DNA of 37,964 nucleotides from Akkermansia muciniphila (GTDB taxonomy: Bacteria > Verrucomicrobiota > Verrucomicrobiia > Limisphaerales > UBA9464), in assembly GCA_945900455.1 (NCBI GenBank), contig CAMDJH010000025.1, forward strand, positions 1 through 37,964, given 5' to 3'. Under the pieces are notes generated by a model. The model saw only the letters and a list, made by a program, of their open reading frames with translations. It had not been told where the DNA came from and made no database searches. Positions 16,093 through 24,044 of this stretch are shown here, in pieces. The position numbers and the translations under genes are program-made. Every line of letters starts with the position of its first letter. Position 1 is the first letter of the stretch.

Positions 16093-17931
16093 TCACCACC
16101 AAAAGTGCAGCCGGATGAAATCCACTGTCCGATGCATAAGAATCCAGCCGAGCCGGCGCTTCCCGACGTCAATCCGCGCAACACCCGTCATGCCGGGTCG
16201 GAACCACGCCTCCGGTGGCTGCTGCAACGCACAGCGCAGTTGGAAAATATTCGCGCCGTCACGGGCAACCGCCATCGGCTCCAGTACCGTCGCCCGAACC
16301 GGAAATCGGACCCGCGGCTGGCTCAGGAAGGCAATTTCACCCGTCTCCGTTCCTCCCAATTCCTGAACGTCCCGCTCCGGCACGTCCGCCACCACGTATA
16401 GGCCCTCCAATCGTGCCATGCGCAGCAGCGCATCCCCCTGCTTGACCGGTGCCCCGAGGCGTTCGCGCAAGTCCCCCTCCACCACGGTGCCGGCAAATGG
16501 CGCACGAATCGTGGCCTGCTGCAACCGGTGCCGGATAATATCCAGTCGCGCCTGACTCTGCTGGGCCAGCGCCTCAGCGATCCGCATGTCCGCCAACGCC
16601 CGCGCCGCCCGGGCTTTCTCCGCCTCGCGTTGGTACCGACTCAGGTCCGCCAGGGCACTGCTTTCCTCCAGAAAAAGATCCTGTGTGTCGAGTCGCACCA
16701 GGGGCTGTCCGTTGGTCAGGGCGTCTCCCGGCCGAACGAACACGTCCGCCAAATAACTTTCGTACGGCGCGCTCAAATAGGCGAGTTCATCCGCACGCAC
16801 GCTGAAGTTCCCTTCCACTCGATACGGAATGCGGAAAAAAATCAGAGCCAATAATACCAGCGTTCCCAGAATCCCAATCACTTTCGCCCACGCGTGACGC
16901 GGACCCACGAGCGCGCTCGAGAGTTCCCGGCCACGCGCCAGACACCGCCCCGGCCAAGACCGGTCGCGCCGCTCCAGTTCCGATAGCCGGCGCCCGACCA
17001 AGCCCGCGGCCAATTGGACCTGCTGCGCCTCACTCTCGGTGAACTCGCGCGCACTCCGCTCGCACGTCAGAGCGCCGACGCACCGGTCCGCGACCCGGAC
17101 CGGCACCGTCAAGAGGTGTGGCACCGATTGCTCCTGACTGAATTTCGCATGATCGCGCAGCACCGCGGTGGAGTCGGGAGCCGCTGGAAAACGGAGATCC
17201 GCCTCCTGATCGATGGCTTCCTCCATCGCCCGTTCGAGCGACTGCGCCGCAGCCATCTCACGGTTGAATTTTTCCATGCGGCTGATCGCCTGGAGCCGGA
17301 CTGCGCCGTTGCGTAACCAGCCCACGCTGACGCGCTCGGCGGCCAATCGCGTCGCCAGCGCATTGCAAAGGCCCAACGCCGCGCCGAAGAAACGGGGTTG
17401 ATCGTTGACCTGCGTCAATACTTCAAAAACCCCGGCGAACCGCTCGGTCGCCACGCGCGCTTCTTCCGATGGCTGCCCGGATTGACGCATCAACGGAATA
17501 TCCGAAACCAACTGCAATCGTCCAAGCGCCTCCCGCGCGGCGTTTTCGGTGGTGTCGCAAACCAGGAGAAGCACGATCACGGTTTCACCCGCGGCCTGCC
17601 ACGGTAGCCGGAGTCCAAGCGTGAAACTCCGCCGTGCCGAAAGTTCGGACAGAACGACCCCCGCCGAAGCCGTCGTCTCCGCGAGAGGGATCAGCCCCGC
17701 ATTGAACTCTGCATTGGGCGCCACGGGCATCTCTCCGTGCGACCAGTCTTGCAACTTCTTCCAGGTTGCGTTCTCGGCACTCGACCTCACGGCAGCGACA
17801 CATCGGTCGGCATCGCAAAGGTCGGCGAGTGCCGCCGAGTACCGTGTCCAAAACTCGCGCGGCGCGCCAGTCCACTGCCGCAGAGCGGTGAGTTCACCAA
17901 TGACCGGGCGGATGTTGGCTTCGCAATTCAT
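16093..17931 (-). CDS. GAF-GAF-TM-HlyD adaptor protein
   Basis: From the ATG at 17931 the protein has 612 residues; the track's earlier 80 residues overlap the previous gene and look non-coding. Residues ~20-130 look like a degenerate GAF domain. Residues ~180-315 are a clearer one ('LAAERVSVGWLRNGAVRLQA', 'LTVPVRVADRCVGALTCER'). A single membrane helix follows ('VIGILGTLVLLALIFFRI', ~351-367). Then comes a membrane-fusion-protein part: 'LSAPYESYLADVFVRPGDAL', an Ala/Arg/Glu-rich coiled coil, 'QATIRAPFAGTVVEGDLRERLG' and 'FRPGMTGVARI'. Topology would place the GAF pair in the cytoplasm and the HlyD part in the periplasm, so a cytoplasmic ligand could control export. It lies 16 nt after the small HlyD gene. 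Confidence 0.88.
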   Translation of the reverse strand: MNCEANIRPVIGELTALRQWTGAPREFWTRYSAALADLCDADRCVAAVRSSAENATWKKLQDWSHGEMPVAPNAEFNAGLIPLAETTASAGVVLSELSARRSFTLGLRLPWQAAGETVIVLLLVCDTTENAAREALGRLQLVSDIPLMRQSGQPSEEARVATERFAGVFEVLTQVNDQPRFFGAALGLCNALATRLAAERVSVGWLRNGAVRLQAISRMEKFNREMAAAQSLERAMEEAIDQEADLRFPAAPDSTAVLRDHAKFSQEQSVPHLLTVPVRVADRCVGALTCERSAREFTESEAQQVQLAAGLVGRRLSELERRDRSWPGRCLARGRELSSALVGPRHAWAKVIGILGTLVLLALIFFRIPYRVEGNFSVRADELAYLSAPYESYLADVFVRPGDALTNGQPLVRLDTQDLFLEESSALADLSRYQREAEKARAARALADMRIAEALAQQSQARLDIIRHRLQQATIRAPFAGTVVEGDLRERLGAPVKQGDALLRMARLEGLYVVADVPERDVQELGGTETGEIAFLSQPRVRFPVRATVLEPMAVARDGANIFQLRCALQQPPEAWFRPGMTGVARIDVGKRRLGWILMHRTVDFIRLHFWW

Positions 17932-17947
17932 TCGCGTTGATCGACCG

Positions 17948-18817
17948 TCACTTGGGTTCCGCGAGACGTAAAACCGCCGCCGCCCCCGCCGCAATCCGGA
18001 TCTCCGAGTTATCGAACAACGCTTTGACCTTGACCAGGCCACTGGCTGGGTCGGCCACGGGCGACACAAATTTGATCTCCCCGGGGACGACCTTCCGCCC
18101 GGTGGAGGTCTCCAGTTGAATCTCAACGGAATCGCCCGGGTGGGTCGAAAGCGCCAGGCGTGCTTCGACATTCACCACGAGCCAGCAACGACGCGTGTCC
18201 ACCAAACGCGCCAGCGGCGTCTGCGGTTGGGAGCCTTCGCCACTATCCAATCCAAATAGATCCGCAACGATACCGGCAAAGGGCGCCACGATCTGACGGC
18301 GGCGCAATTGCTCACGCGCCACATCCAGTTCGGCCTGGGCGATCCGTCGTTCGGCGCGATGTTTGTCGAGTTCCTCCGCCGCCACGGCCTTGCTCGTCGC
18401 CGCCAATTGCTCGGTGCGCTGGAGAATGTTGGATGTGTTGTCCAGGACCACCTCGCGTCGCACGACCTCGAGTTCCTCCAGTCGCTTGTCCAATTCGAGG
18501 ATCACCTTTCCCGCTTCCACAAAATCGCCTTCGACAAAAAAATGCCGGCCCACCGTTCCGGCCACCGGCGACGTAAGGGTGGCGTCCTGAAATGGCTCGG
18601 TAATGCCGGTCAGATCGACTGCCCCCGACCGGCCTGACACCAGCGGGGCAACCAGCGCCAGGAGGGTCATGCACAGGAACTCCCGCAACCGCCGGCGGCG
18701 GATAGCGGGCGCGCCGGACGCAAGCGGGCTCCCATGCCCAGGCACCCGCGGTTCAAGATTCATCTCCGGGTTTACTCCTGGGATCGAAGAACCCCTTGGA
18801 AATCGTCGCGTTTTCAC
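17948..18817 (-). CDS. small HlyD/RND-type periplasmic adaptor
   Basis: The 289-residue protein has one N-terminal hydrophobic segment ('FLCMTLLALVAPLVSG'), best read as a signal peptide or anchor. A compact adaptor follows: 'DATLTSPVAGTVGRHFFVEG', 'GDFVEAGKVILELDKRLEEL', a helical hairpin, 'QIVAPFAGIVADLFGLDSGE' and a beta-barrel ending in 'IRIAAGAAAVLRL'. It lacks the membrane-proximal domain typical of longer RND adaptors. Its ATG overlaps the TolC-like stop (ATGA), which implies coupled translation. It probably bridges an inner-membrane partner and the TolC-like channel. The two partner adaptors encoded next differ in carrying cytoplasmic or membrane extensions. Confidence 0.88.
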   Translation of the reverse strand: MKTRRFPRGSSIPGVNPEMNLEPRVPGHGSPLASGAPAIRRRRLREFLCMTLLALVAPLVSGRSGAVDLTGITEPFQDATLTSPVAGTVGRHFFVEGDFVEAGKVILELDKRLEELEVVRREVVLDNTSNILQRTEQLAATSKAVAAEELDKHRAERRIAQAELDVAREQLRRRQIVAPFAGIVADLFGLDSGEGSQPQTPLARLVDTRRCWLVVNVEARLALSTHPGDSVEIQLETSTGRKVVPGEIKFVSPVADPASGLVKVKALFDNSEIRIAAGAAAVLRLAEPK

Positions 18818-20451
18818 TTCGTGGAGAATCCCGATACCGACGGATCGTCGACAACCGTCTGGGAAACGTCGCGATGCATCGCGCGATCAACGACTGCATG
18901 ACGGCTGCGTTCGAGGCCCCGCTTCGAGAGGTAGGACCCCTCGAGAGCCTCCAACTCGATGGACGCCTGGTGATGACCGACGGATGCCGCCAGCGCCGTG
19001 AGCTTCGCCTGCAATAAGTCTCGCTCGACTTCGAGCACCTTGCGGGCTTCGACCCGTCCCACCTTGAGACGGGCCATCTCGGCCTCAAGTAGGTTCTGGT
19101 TCAACCGAATCACCGCCTCGTGGTCCGCGATGGCGCTGCGGGTGAATTCGAACTTCCTCAACGCCACCCGAAGACTGTTGCCCAGTTGGGTTTCGAGATC
19201 CCGGAGCCCCAGCAACACCGCGCGCTGCCGAGCCCGTGCCGCCACCAATTCCTGGCGCTCCTTGATCCCACCGCCCAATGGAATGCGGAGCTCGACGCCG
19301 ATACTCCACGTGTCGTAATCCTTGGTCCGAACCTGCTCGTAAGCATCCCGTGGCGTGGCCCCCAATCCGTTCAAACCGTAGGATCCCCTCAAGTCCAACT
19401 GCGGCAACCTCTGATTGCGCGAGTAGGCAACCCGGATCCCTTCCTGAGCCAGCTTCTCGTACTGCGAACGCAACTCAGGGCTGTGATTGAACAGAACCGG
19501 CCAATGAGCGCCGAATTCGAGACCCTGGTTTTCCGGCAAACCCGGTGGCTCAGCCATCAACATTCCACGCTTATCGTCTTCCGCCGATTCGAACGCCGAG
19601 GTCGCCCGTGCCCGTGCCTCGGTCAACTTCTGCTCCGCCTCGCGCAGACCGTTCCGGCGTGTCGCAAAATCCGCCTCCGCCTGAAGCACGTCCAGCTCGC
19701 CGGACTTACCCGCCGCCACCCGGGCCTTCGCGTCGTCCAGCACCGTCTGCGCCACCCGGGCGGACTCGGCAAAAAAGCGGACCTGCTCTTGCGCCAGGTG
19801 CAGACCAAGATACGCGGCCTCCGCTCCGGCGATGATCTGAATAAGATTCCCACGGTATTCCTGCCACGCCACCTCACTCTGTCGCGCCGCCAGCCGCGAT
19901 GCTGCCAGCGTGGCCCCTGTTCCCGCATTCTTCAAGATCGGCTGCGCCAGGGTCACTCCCACGAAACTCTCGTACTCACCATTCGTGAAATGCGATATTC
20001 CCACTTGCTGGTAGGTGTTGTTCAGGTCATGCAGCGTCGATCCCAATCGGAGCCGCGCGCCCGTCGGAACCAATAACTCAAGCGCCGAATTGTAATTGTT
20101 GTTTCGTTCCGAGATCGCATTGGTCCGAAGCCCGATGGTCGAGGAGAGTGACTGGCTGTTGAGTTGGCGATTATTGATCAGATGTTCGGCACCGGAGACA
20201 AACACTGGCTCGAAGATCCCCTTTTCTCCCTTCTGTTGCGCCTGGGCGGCGACGACCTGCAACTCCTGAGCCGCAAGTCGGTCGTTCTGCGCAACCACCA
20301 ATCGCAAATAATTCGTCAGCGGTATCTGCCATTCGCTCGCGGCTGAAGAAAAACAACCCGCAACCAATGTCCCGATGATTATCAAGACATTCAGAATCAG
20401 GAATTTAAATTGAAGGAATAGGTTTCTCGGCGATGCGCCGTGGGATGACAC
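18814..20451 (-). CDS. TolC-like outer-membrane efflux protein
   Basis: The 545-residue protein has the two-fold repeat of the OEP/TolC family: Ala-, Glu- and Gln-rich helices plus short beta segments such as 'LELLVPTGARLRLG' and 'TWSIGVELRIPLGGG'. Heptad-like stretches appear around 'LDVLQAEADFATRRNGL' and 'VEARKVLEVERDLLQAKL'. The N-terminus has a hydrophobic signal ending 'GTLVAGC', which fits a lipobox, so it may be a lipoprotein as in many RND-linked channels. The start codon is GTG at 20451; no ATG fits before the signal. It is the first gene of the export operon and overlaps the small HlyD gene by 4 nt. A weak 'TTGACG' with 'TACTAC' 18 nt later lies just upstream. Confidence 0.9.
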   Translation of the reverse strand: MSSHGASPRNLFLQFKFLILNVLIIIGTLVAGCFSSAASEWQIPLTNYLRLVVAQNDRLAAQELQVVAAQAQQKGEKGIFEPVFVSGAEHLINNRQLNSQSLSSTIGLRTNAISERNNNYNSALELLVPTGARLRLGSTLHDLNNTYQQVGISHFTNGEYESFVGVTLAQPILKNAGTGATLAASRLAARQSEVAWQEYRGNLIQIIAGAEAAYLGLHLAQEQVRFFAESARVAQTVLDDAKARVAAGKSGELDVLQAEADFATRRNGLREAEQKLTEARARATSAFESAEDDKRGMLMAEPPGLPENQGLEFGAHWPVLFNHSPELRSQYEKLAQEGIRVAYSRNQRLPQLDLRGSYGLNGLGATPRDAYEQVRTKDYDTWSIGVELRIPLGGGIKERQELVAARARQRAVLLGLRDLETQLGNSLRVALRKFEFTRSAIADHEAVIRLNQNLLEAEMARLKVGRVEARKVLEVERDLLQAKLTALAASVGHHQASIELEALEGSYLSKRGLERSRHAVVDRAMHRDVSQTVVDDPSVSGFSTK

Positions 20452-20456
20452 AGGGC

Positions 20457-20487
20457 TGGTAGTAACAGGGTTGATCAGCTCCCGTCA
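20457..20487 (-). promoter_or_regulatory. weak candidate promoter for the export operon
   Basis: On the minus strand 'TTGACG' is followed after 18 nt by 'TACTAC', which ends only about 7 nt before the GTG start of the TolC-like gene. The -10 match is poor. If used, the transcript would be leaderless or nearly so. I list it because no better site is visible in the gap. Confidence 0.25.
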
Positions 20488-20529
20488 AACCATCCCGTTC
20501 TCGGAATCGCTGTCCGGCGCTTCGTCTCT

Positions 20530-20622
20530 CCATGAACCGACCGTTGCTCCGCTCTCTCCGCCACTCGGAGTGGGGGAGAGGGTGGCCGAAGGCCGGGTGA
20601 GGTGGTGCTTTTCGGTTCATGG
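20530..20622. repeat. inverted-repeat module 1 upstream of the export operon
   Basis: The ends 'ccatgaaccga' (20530-20540) and 'tcggttcatgg' (20612-20622) are perfect inverted repeats. Inside are two hairpins. The first, 20554-20580, has arms 'ctctccgccact'/'agtgggggagag' with one mismatch and a 3-nt loop. The second, 20584-20594, is 'ggcc-gaa-ggcc'. The inner sequence resembles GC-rich REP-like palindromes that many bacteria carry in many copies. It is non-coding. Confidence 0.7.
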
Positions 20623-20656
20623 TCTTAATTCATGTCCATTCTTTGGAAAACTTTGC

Positions 20657-20799
20657 TACCCATGAACCGCGATCGGAGCGCGAACTTTAGTCCGCAGGGG
20701 CGTGATTTACAAAGGGAGCGGTGGGACTTCCAGGGCGTATGTGCGCATTGACGGTCCTGCGGGATAAATCCCGCGCCCCGGATTGCCGGTTCATGGGTA
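20657..20799. repeat. inverted-repeat module 2 upstream of the export operon
   Basis: Perfect 13-bp inverted ends, 'tacccatgaaccg' (20657-20669) and 'cggttcatgggta' (20787-20799), share the 'ccatgaaccg' core with module 1. The inside differs; it contains a 'gcggga-taaa-tcccgc' hairpin near the right end. No ORF fits inside. Bounded, transposase-less inverted-repeat units of about 90-140 bp suggest a small non-autonomous element family, but no direct target duplication was established. Confidence 0.65.
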
Positions 20800-20867
20800 A
20801 TTTAGAAGTCTACGACGGCTGCGCTTGACGCTCTGGGCCGGCATTCCTACGTTCCTGGTCTGCGAGT

Positions 20868-20943
20868 GGTGGCCGTAGCTCAATGGTAGAGCCCCAGATT
20901 GTGGTTCTGGATGTTGCGGGTTCGAGTCCCGTCGGTCACCCCA
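20868..20943 (+). tRNA. tRNA-His (anticodon GTG)
   Basis: A full cloverleaf can be drawn. The acceptor arm is 'gtggccg'/'cggtcac'. The extra G at position -1 (20868), opposite C73, is the hallmark of tRNA-His. The D arm is 'gctc'/'gagc', the anticodon stem is 'ccaga'/'tctgg' around loop 'ttgtggt' with anticodon GTG, and the T arm contains 'ttcgagt'. The CCA end is encoded at 20941-20943. It stands alone between the repeat-rich gap and the convergent RlmM-like gene. Confidence 0.96.
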
Positions 20944-20995
20944 CTCCTCTGATTTCTTAGGATTTCGCGCTCCGGCTGGGAATGGCCGTGAGCTC

Positions 20996-22030
20996 CTATC
21001 GCAACGTGCCAAACGCGCAGGCTTCGTTCTTGTTCGCGCACAATCGACTCAGGAAGAACTCGGTGCAGACCGGTAGTAAGCGTTGTTTCAGCAAGTCCAG
21101 CTCCGGGTATTCCGCATCTCCCCGGAATTTTATCGTCACCACGAAGTGCCGCATGCGGCGTGCAGAGGCCCAGTCGAGTAGCAATTTCATGCTCCGCTCC
21201 GGCGCGGCTATCACGTCGCACAACAGCCAGTCGACCGGTTTGTCCGGGAAAAAGGTAAACGCGTCGCCGGCTTGGAACCGTACGCGAGGCTCGCTCATGA
21301 GATCCGCCCGCAACGGTGAACGATCCACAGCGGTCACGGTCGCCCCCCGTTTCGCCGCAACGTAGGTCCAGCTCCCGGGAGAGGCGCCCAAGTCGACGCA
21401 CCTTTCGCCCGCGGCGATTCTTCGTCCCAGGCGACATTCGGCTTCGACTAATTTTGCAAAGGCACGACTGGGTGCGGTCTTGTCGGTGGTTGGCTGGATT
21501 TCGCCCAGTGGAAACGGGGAGATGACGCGTCGGTGGACGTAGGGCAGGGGTGCAACCGCCACGGAAATCCAGCCGCGATCCGGAGTATCGAGCAAGACCT
21601 GCACCAGAGAATCTTCCGGGGTGAACGGAGCCGCGACCGGACGTCGCTGCCGAAGCACATGACGTCGGGTTCGTTTCAATTGTTCGTCCAGTCCCTCGCG
21701 AAGCAGTTGGCACCGATGTTGCCCCGCACGGCCGCTGCCGTAGTCTGGCTCCAGGTGCAGCTGCCACGGCCGACCTTCCGGAAGAACTGCCATCAGATAT
21801 CCGGCGAGGCGTTCCGCACCCAGGCGGATGGAGGAGAACTCGACGAATTGGGGCGCAAGCAGCATCTGACGGGCAAAAACGAGAGGCGGCAAGGGGTGCA
21901 CGGCCTCAATCGACAGGGCGGTTTCAACCCGCCCCGGCCGAACGATCTGAAGCGCGGTCCCAGGAAAAGATCGCTCCAACTCCTGGACCAAGTGTGGGGT
22001 CCAGTCTGCCGGGCAGAGCAATCGGTGCAT
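20996..22030 (-). CDS. RlmM-like 23S rRNA 2'-O-methyltransferase
   Basis: The 344-residue protein has an N-terminal THUMP-like region and a C-terminal FtsJ/RrmJ-type Rossmann methyltransferase domain. Seen are 'APSRAFAKLVEAE' (first catalytic Lys), 'CVDLGASPGSWTYVAAKRGA' (SAM loop), 'TAVDRSPL', 'DWLLCDVIAAPERS' (catalytic Asp) and 'FVVTIKFRG' (second Lys). This K-D-K pattern and domain order match RlmM (YgdE), which methylates a cytidine 2'-OH in 23S rRNA. The length is close to the E. coli protein (~366). The ATG at 22030 is clear. The position of the modified base in this organism is inferred only from the family. Confidence 0.85.
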   Translation of the reverse strand: MHRLLCPADWTPHLVQELERSFPGTALQIVRPGRVETALSIEAVHPLPPLVFARQMLLAPQFVEFSSIRLGAERLAGYLMAVLPEGRPWQLHLEPDYGSGRAGQHRCQLLREGLDEQLKRTRRHVLRQRRPVAAPFTPEDSLVQVLLDTPDRGWISVAVAPLPYVHRRVISPFPLGEIQPTTDKTAPSRAFAKLVEAECRLGRRIAAGERCVDLGASPGSWTYVAAKRGATVTAVDRSPLRADLMSEPRVRFQAGDAFTFFPDKPVDWLLCDVIAAPERSMKLLLDWASARRMRHFVVTIKFRGDAEYPELDLLKQRLLPVCTEFFLSRLCANKNEACAFGTLR

Positions 22031-22051
22031 TTGCTAGGCTCTTTGAGGTTT

Positions 22052-22079
22052 AGGGGTCGGTCAATAGTATTGTAGTATT
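22052..22079 (+). repeat. 28-nt dispersed repeat, copy 2
   Basis: These 28 bases match 2876-2903 at 26 of 28 positions (differences at repeat positions 9 and 15). This copy lies in the divergent gap between the RlmM-like gene and the M16 gene, 22 nt upstream of the former. The following 'gttgac' (22091-22096) partly pairs with 'gtcaat' in the repeat, recalling the fuller palindrome around copy 1. Confidence 0.8.
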
Positions 22080-22277
22080 TCATTCGATTCGTTGACAGAT
22101 TGCCTCGTCTTGCCGGCCGCCCAGAGAGAGCCCCCATTGAACCGGCGGCTTAACTTTCCGTGGGAAGAGGCACTCCCGAACCCCTTTCTCGCTCCCCGTC
22201 TGAACGTACTCACACCCTGGCCCCCGCTTCGCCGTGATTGACGGCTGCGGTCGCGACTGCTTCCTTGAGAGTCACAC

Positions 22278-24011
22278 ATGACGTATCGCCGCTTTTTCGC
22301 CGGATTTCTCGCGCTCCTTCCTGGGTGGGCCACGGCACAGCAAATCCCCGTGATCGAGAAACAGTTGCCCAACGGCTTCAAGCTCCTGATGGTCGAGCGA
22401 CATAACCAGCCACGGGTCGCGGGTGGATGGGTTGCCCACGTTGGGTCCTCGAACGAGCGCCCTGGCATCACTGGGATCGCCCATCTTTTCGAACACATGA
22501 TGTTTAAGGGGACCCCGACCCTTGGAACCAAGGACTATGCGAAGGATGTCGAGATCATTGCCGCCCAGGAGCGGGTTCGCGAATTGATGCGGGCCGAGGA
22601 GGCGATCATGCGGGATCAATGGAGGCGCGGAGACTTGGCGGATCTCACGAAGATCGAAACCCGAACTGACCGGTGGAAGGAGCTCGAAAAGGAATTCAAG
22701 AAGCTCATCGACCAACAGCGGGAGATTCTGGTGAAGAACGAATTTGATCGGATCTACACCACGGCAGGTGCGTCGGGCATGAACGCCTTTACCAGCGAGG
22801 ACATGACGGGCTATTTCATCAATGTCCCGGCGAACAAGCTTGAGCTCTGGATGTGGATGGAAAGTGAGAGGCTCCGGCGGCCGGTTTTTCGGGAATTCTA
22901 CGCTGAGCGCGATGTGGTGTTTGAGGAGAGGCGGATGCGGACCGAATCCACGCCGCTCGGAAAATTTGCTGAGCAGTTCAACGCGATGTTTTGGGATGCC
23001 CACCCGTACAACTGGCCCGTGATCGGCTGGCCCAGCGACATTCCGGCGATCTCGAAGGTCCAAGCCGACGAGTTCTATTCACTCTACTATCAGCCGGCGA
23101 ACATCACCCTGATCCTGGTAGGCGACTTCGTCGCCGCGGACGCGGAGCGGCAGGTGAATGAATACTTTGGGCGAATCCCCCGGGGGAACCGCCCCCCGCC
23201 CGATGTCACGACCCTCGAAGTCCAACAATTGGCGGAGAAACGGATGAATGCCGATGCCGAGGCCAATCCCCAGGTGGACATCCTTTGGCATACGGTCCCA
23301 TTTCGCCACAAGGACAGCTACGCCCTCAATGTCATGGAACAGCTTCTGCTCGGGCGAACGGGCCGGCTATATAAGGGATTAGAACTGGGCCGTCAGGTGG
23401 CAAATACCACCTGGGCTAATCAGGATTCCCGCAAATGGGCCGGCGCATTCAACATCGGCGCGGAGGTTAAGGATGGAAAAACCCATGAGGAAGTCGAGAA
23501 CGCACTCTACGAGGAGTTGGACCGACTGAAAAATGAAGAAGTGCCCGGGGAGGAATTGCAGAAAGTGAAGAATAACTTCGCTGCCGCGGCGTTCCGCCGT
23601 TTATCTTCCGATTTTCCCATCCTCATGCAGCTTGTGTTCAACGAGGGTCTTGGCGACTGGCACGAGGTTAATGAAGCGTTTTCAAAGGTGCAAGTGGTGA
23701 CGGCTACCGACGTGAAACGGGTCGCCGCGACTTATTTCACTCGTGAAAACCGAACGGTCGCCCGGTATAGCCGCAAGGAGGGGACCGGTGCGGAAACCGA
23801 TCCTGACCTTGCCGGACTGACGCCCGAGCAGAAGCCCGTAATCCGGAATTTTATCGGCATGCTCGAGCGGGAGTCCGATCCGGCCCGGCTTAAAGCGATG
23901 CTCGAACAAATGCAGAGCCAGACCCCACCCGGCGACCCCAAAAAACAGCAATTCCAACGCATCCTCCGCAAGAGACTCGAGGCACGGATCAAGGAATTAT
24001 CAAAAAAGTGA
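22278..24011 (+). CDS. M16 zinc protease, catalytic subunit
   Basis: The 577-residue protein has a signal peptide ('FFAGFLALLPGWATA') and the inverted zinc motif HxxEH as 'HLFEHMMFKGT' (residues 69-73). The downstream Glu ligand is probably in 'ERDVVFEERRMR'. A ~75-residue charged insertion (about 90-165) separates the zinc motif from 'GMNAFTSEDMTGYFINVP', longer than in compact M16B enzymes. The second M16 half contains 'LLLGRTGRLYKGLELGRQVA'. It is predicted to be a periplasmic peptidase. 'gagag' lies about 7 nt upstream of the ATG. It is followed 33 nt later by a non-catalytic M16 gene, and such pairs usually form heterodimers. Confidence 0.92.
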   Translation: MTYRRFFAGFLALLPGWATAQQIPVIEKQLPNGFKLLMVERHNQPRVAGGWVAHVGSSNERPGITGIAHLFEHMMFKGTPTLGTKDYAKDVEIIAAQERVRELMRAEEAIMRDQWRRGDLADLTKIETRTDRWKELEKEFKKLIDQQREILVKNEFDRIYTTAGASGMNAFTSEDMTGYFINVPANKLELWMWMESERLRRPVFREFYAERDVVFEERRMRTESTPLGKFAEQFNAMFWDAHPYNWPVIGWPSDIPAISKVQADEFYSLYYQPANITLILVGDFVAADAERQVNEYFGRIPRGNRPPPDVTTLEVQQLAEKRMNADAEANPQVDILWHTVPFRHKDSYALNVMEQLLLGRTGRLYKGLELGRQVANTTWANQDSRKWAGAFNIGAEVKDGKTHEEVENALYEELDRLKNEEVPGEELQKVKNNFAAAAFRRLSSDFPILMQLVFNEGLGDWHEVNEAFSKVQVVTATDVKRVAATYFTRENRTVARYSRKEGTGAETDPDLAGLTPEQKPVIRNFIGMLERESDPARLKAMLEQMQSQTPPGDPKKQQFQRILRKRLEARIKELSKK

Positions 24012-24044
24012 TTCCGATCGAACGTTTCCAACCTGCTCTCCGCC

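Noticed and set aside
9022-20451. Plain RND or type I secretion operon
   Set aside because: No RND permease and no ABC ATPase/permease is present among the genes; three adaptor-type proteins and a SecA-like motor do not fit either template.
20500-20867. CRISPR array or IS element in the repeat-rich gap
   Set aside because: The repeats are inverted pairs at irregular spacing, not direct repeats with equal spacers, and no transposase ORF is present.
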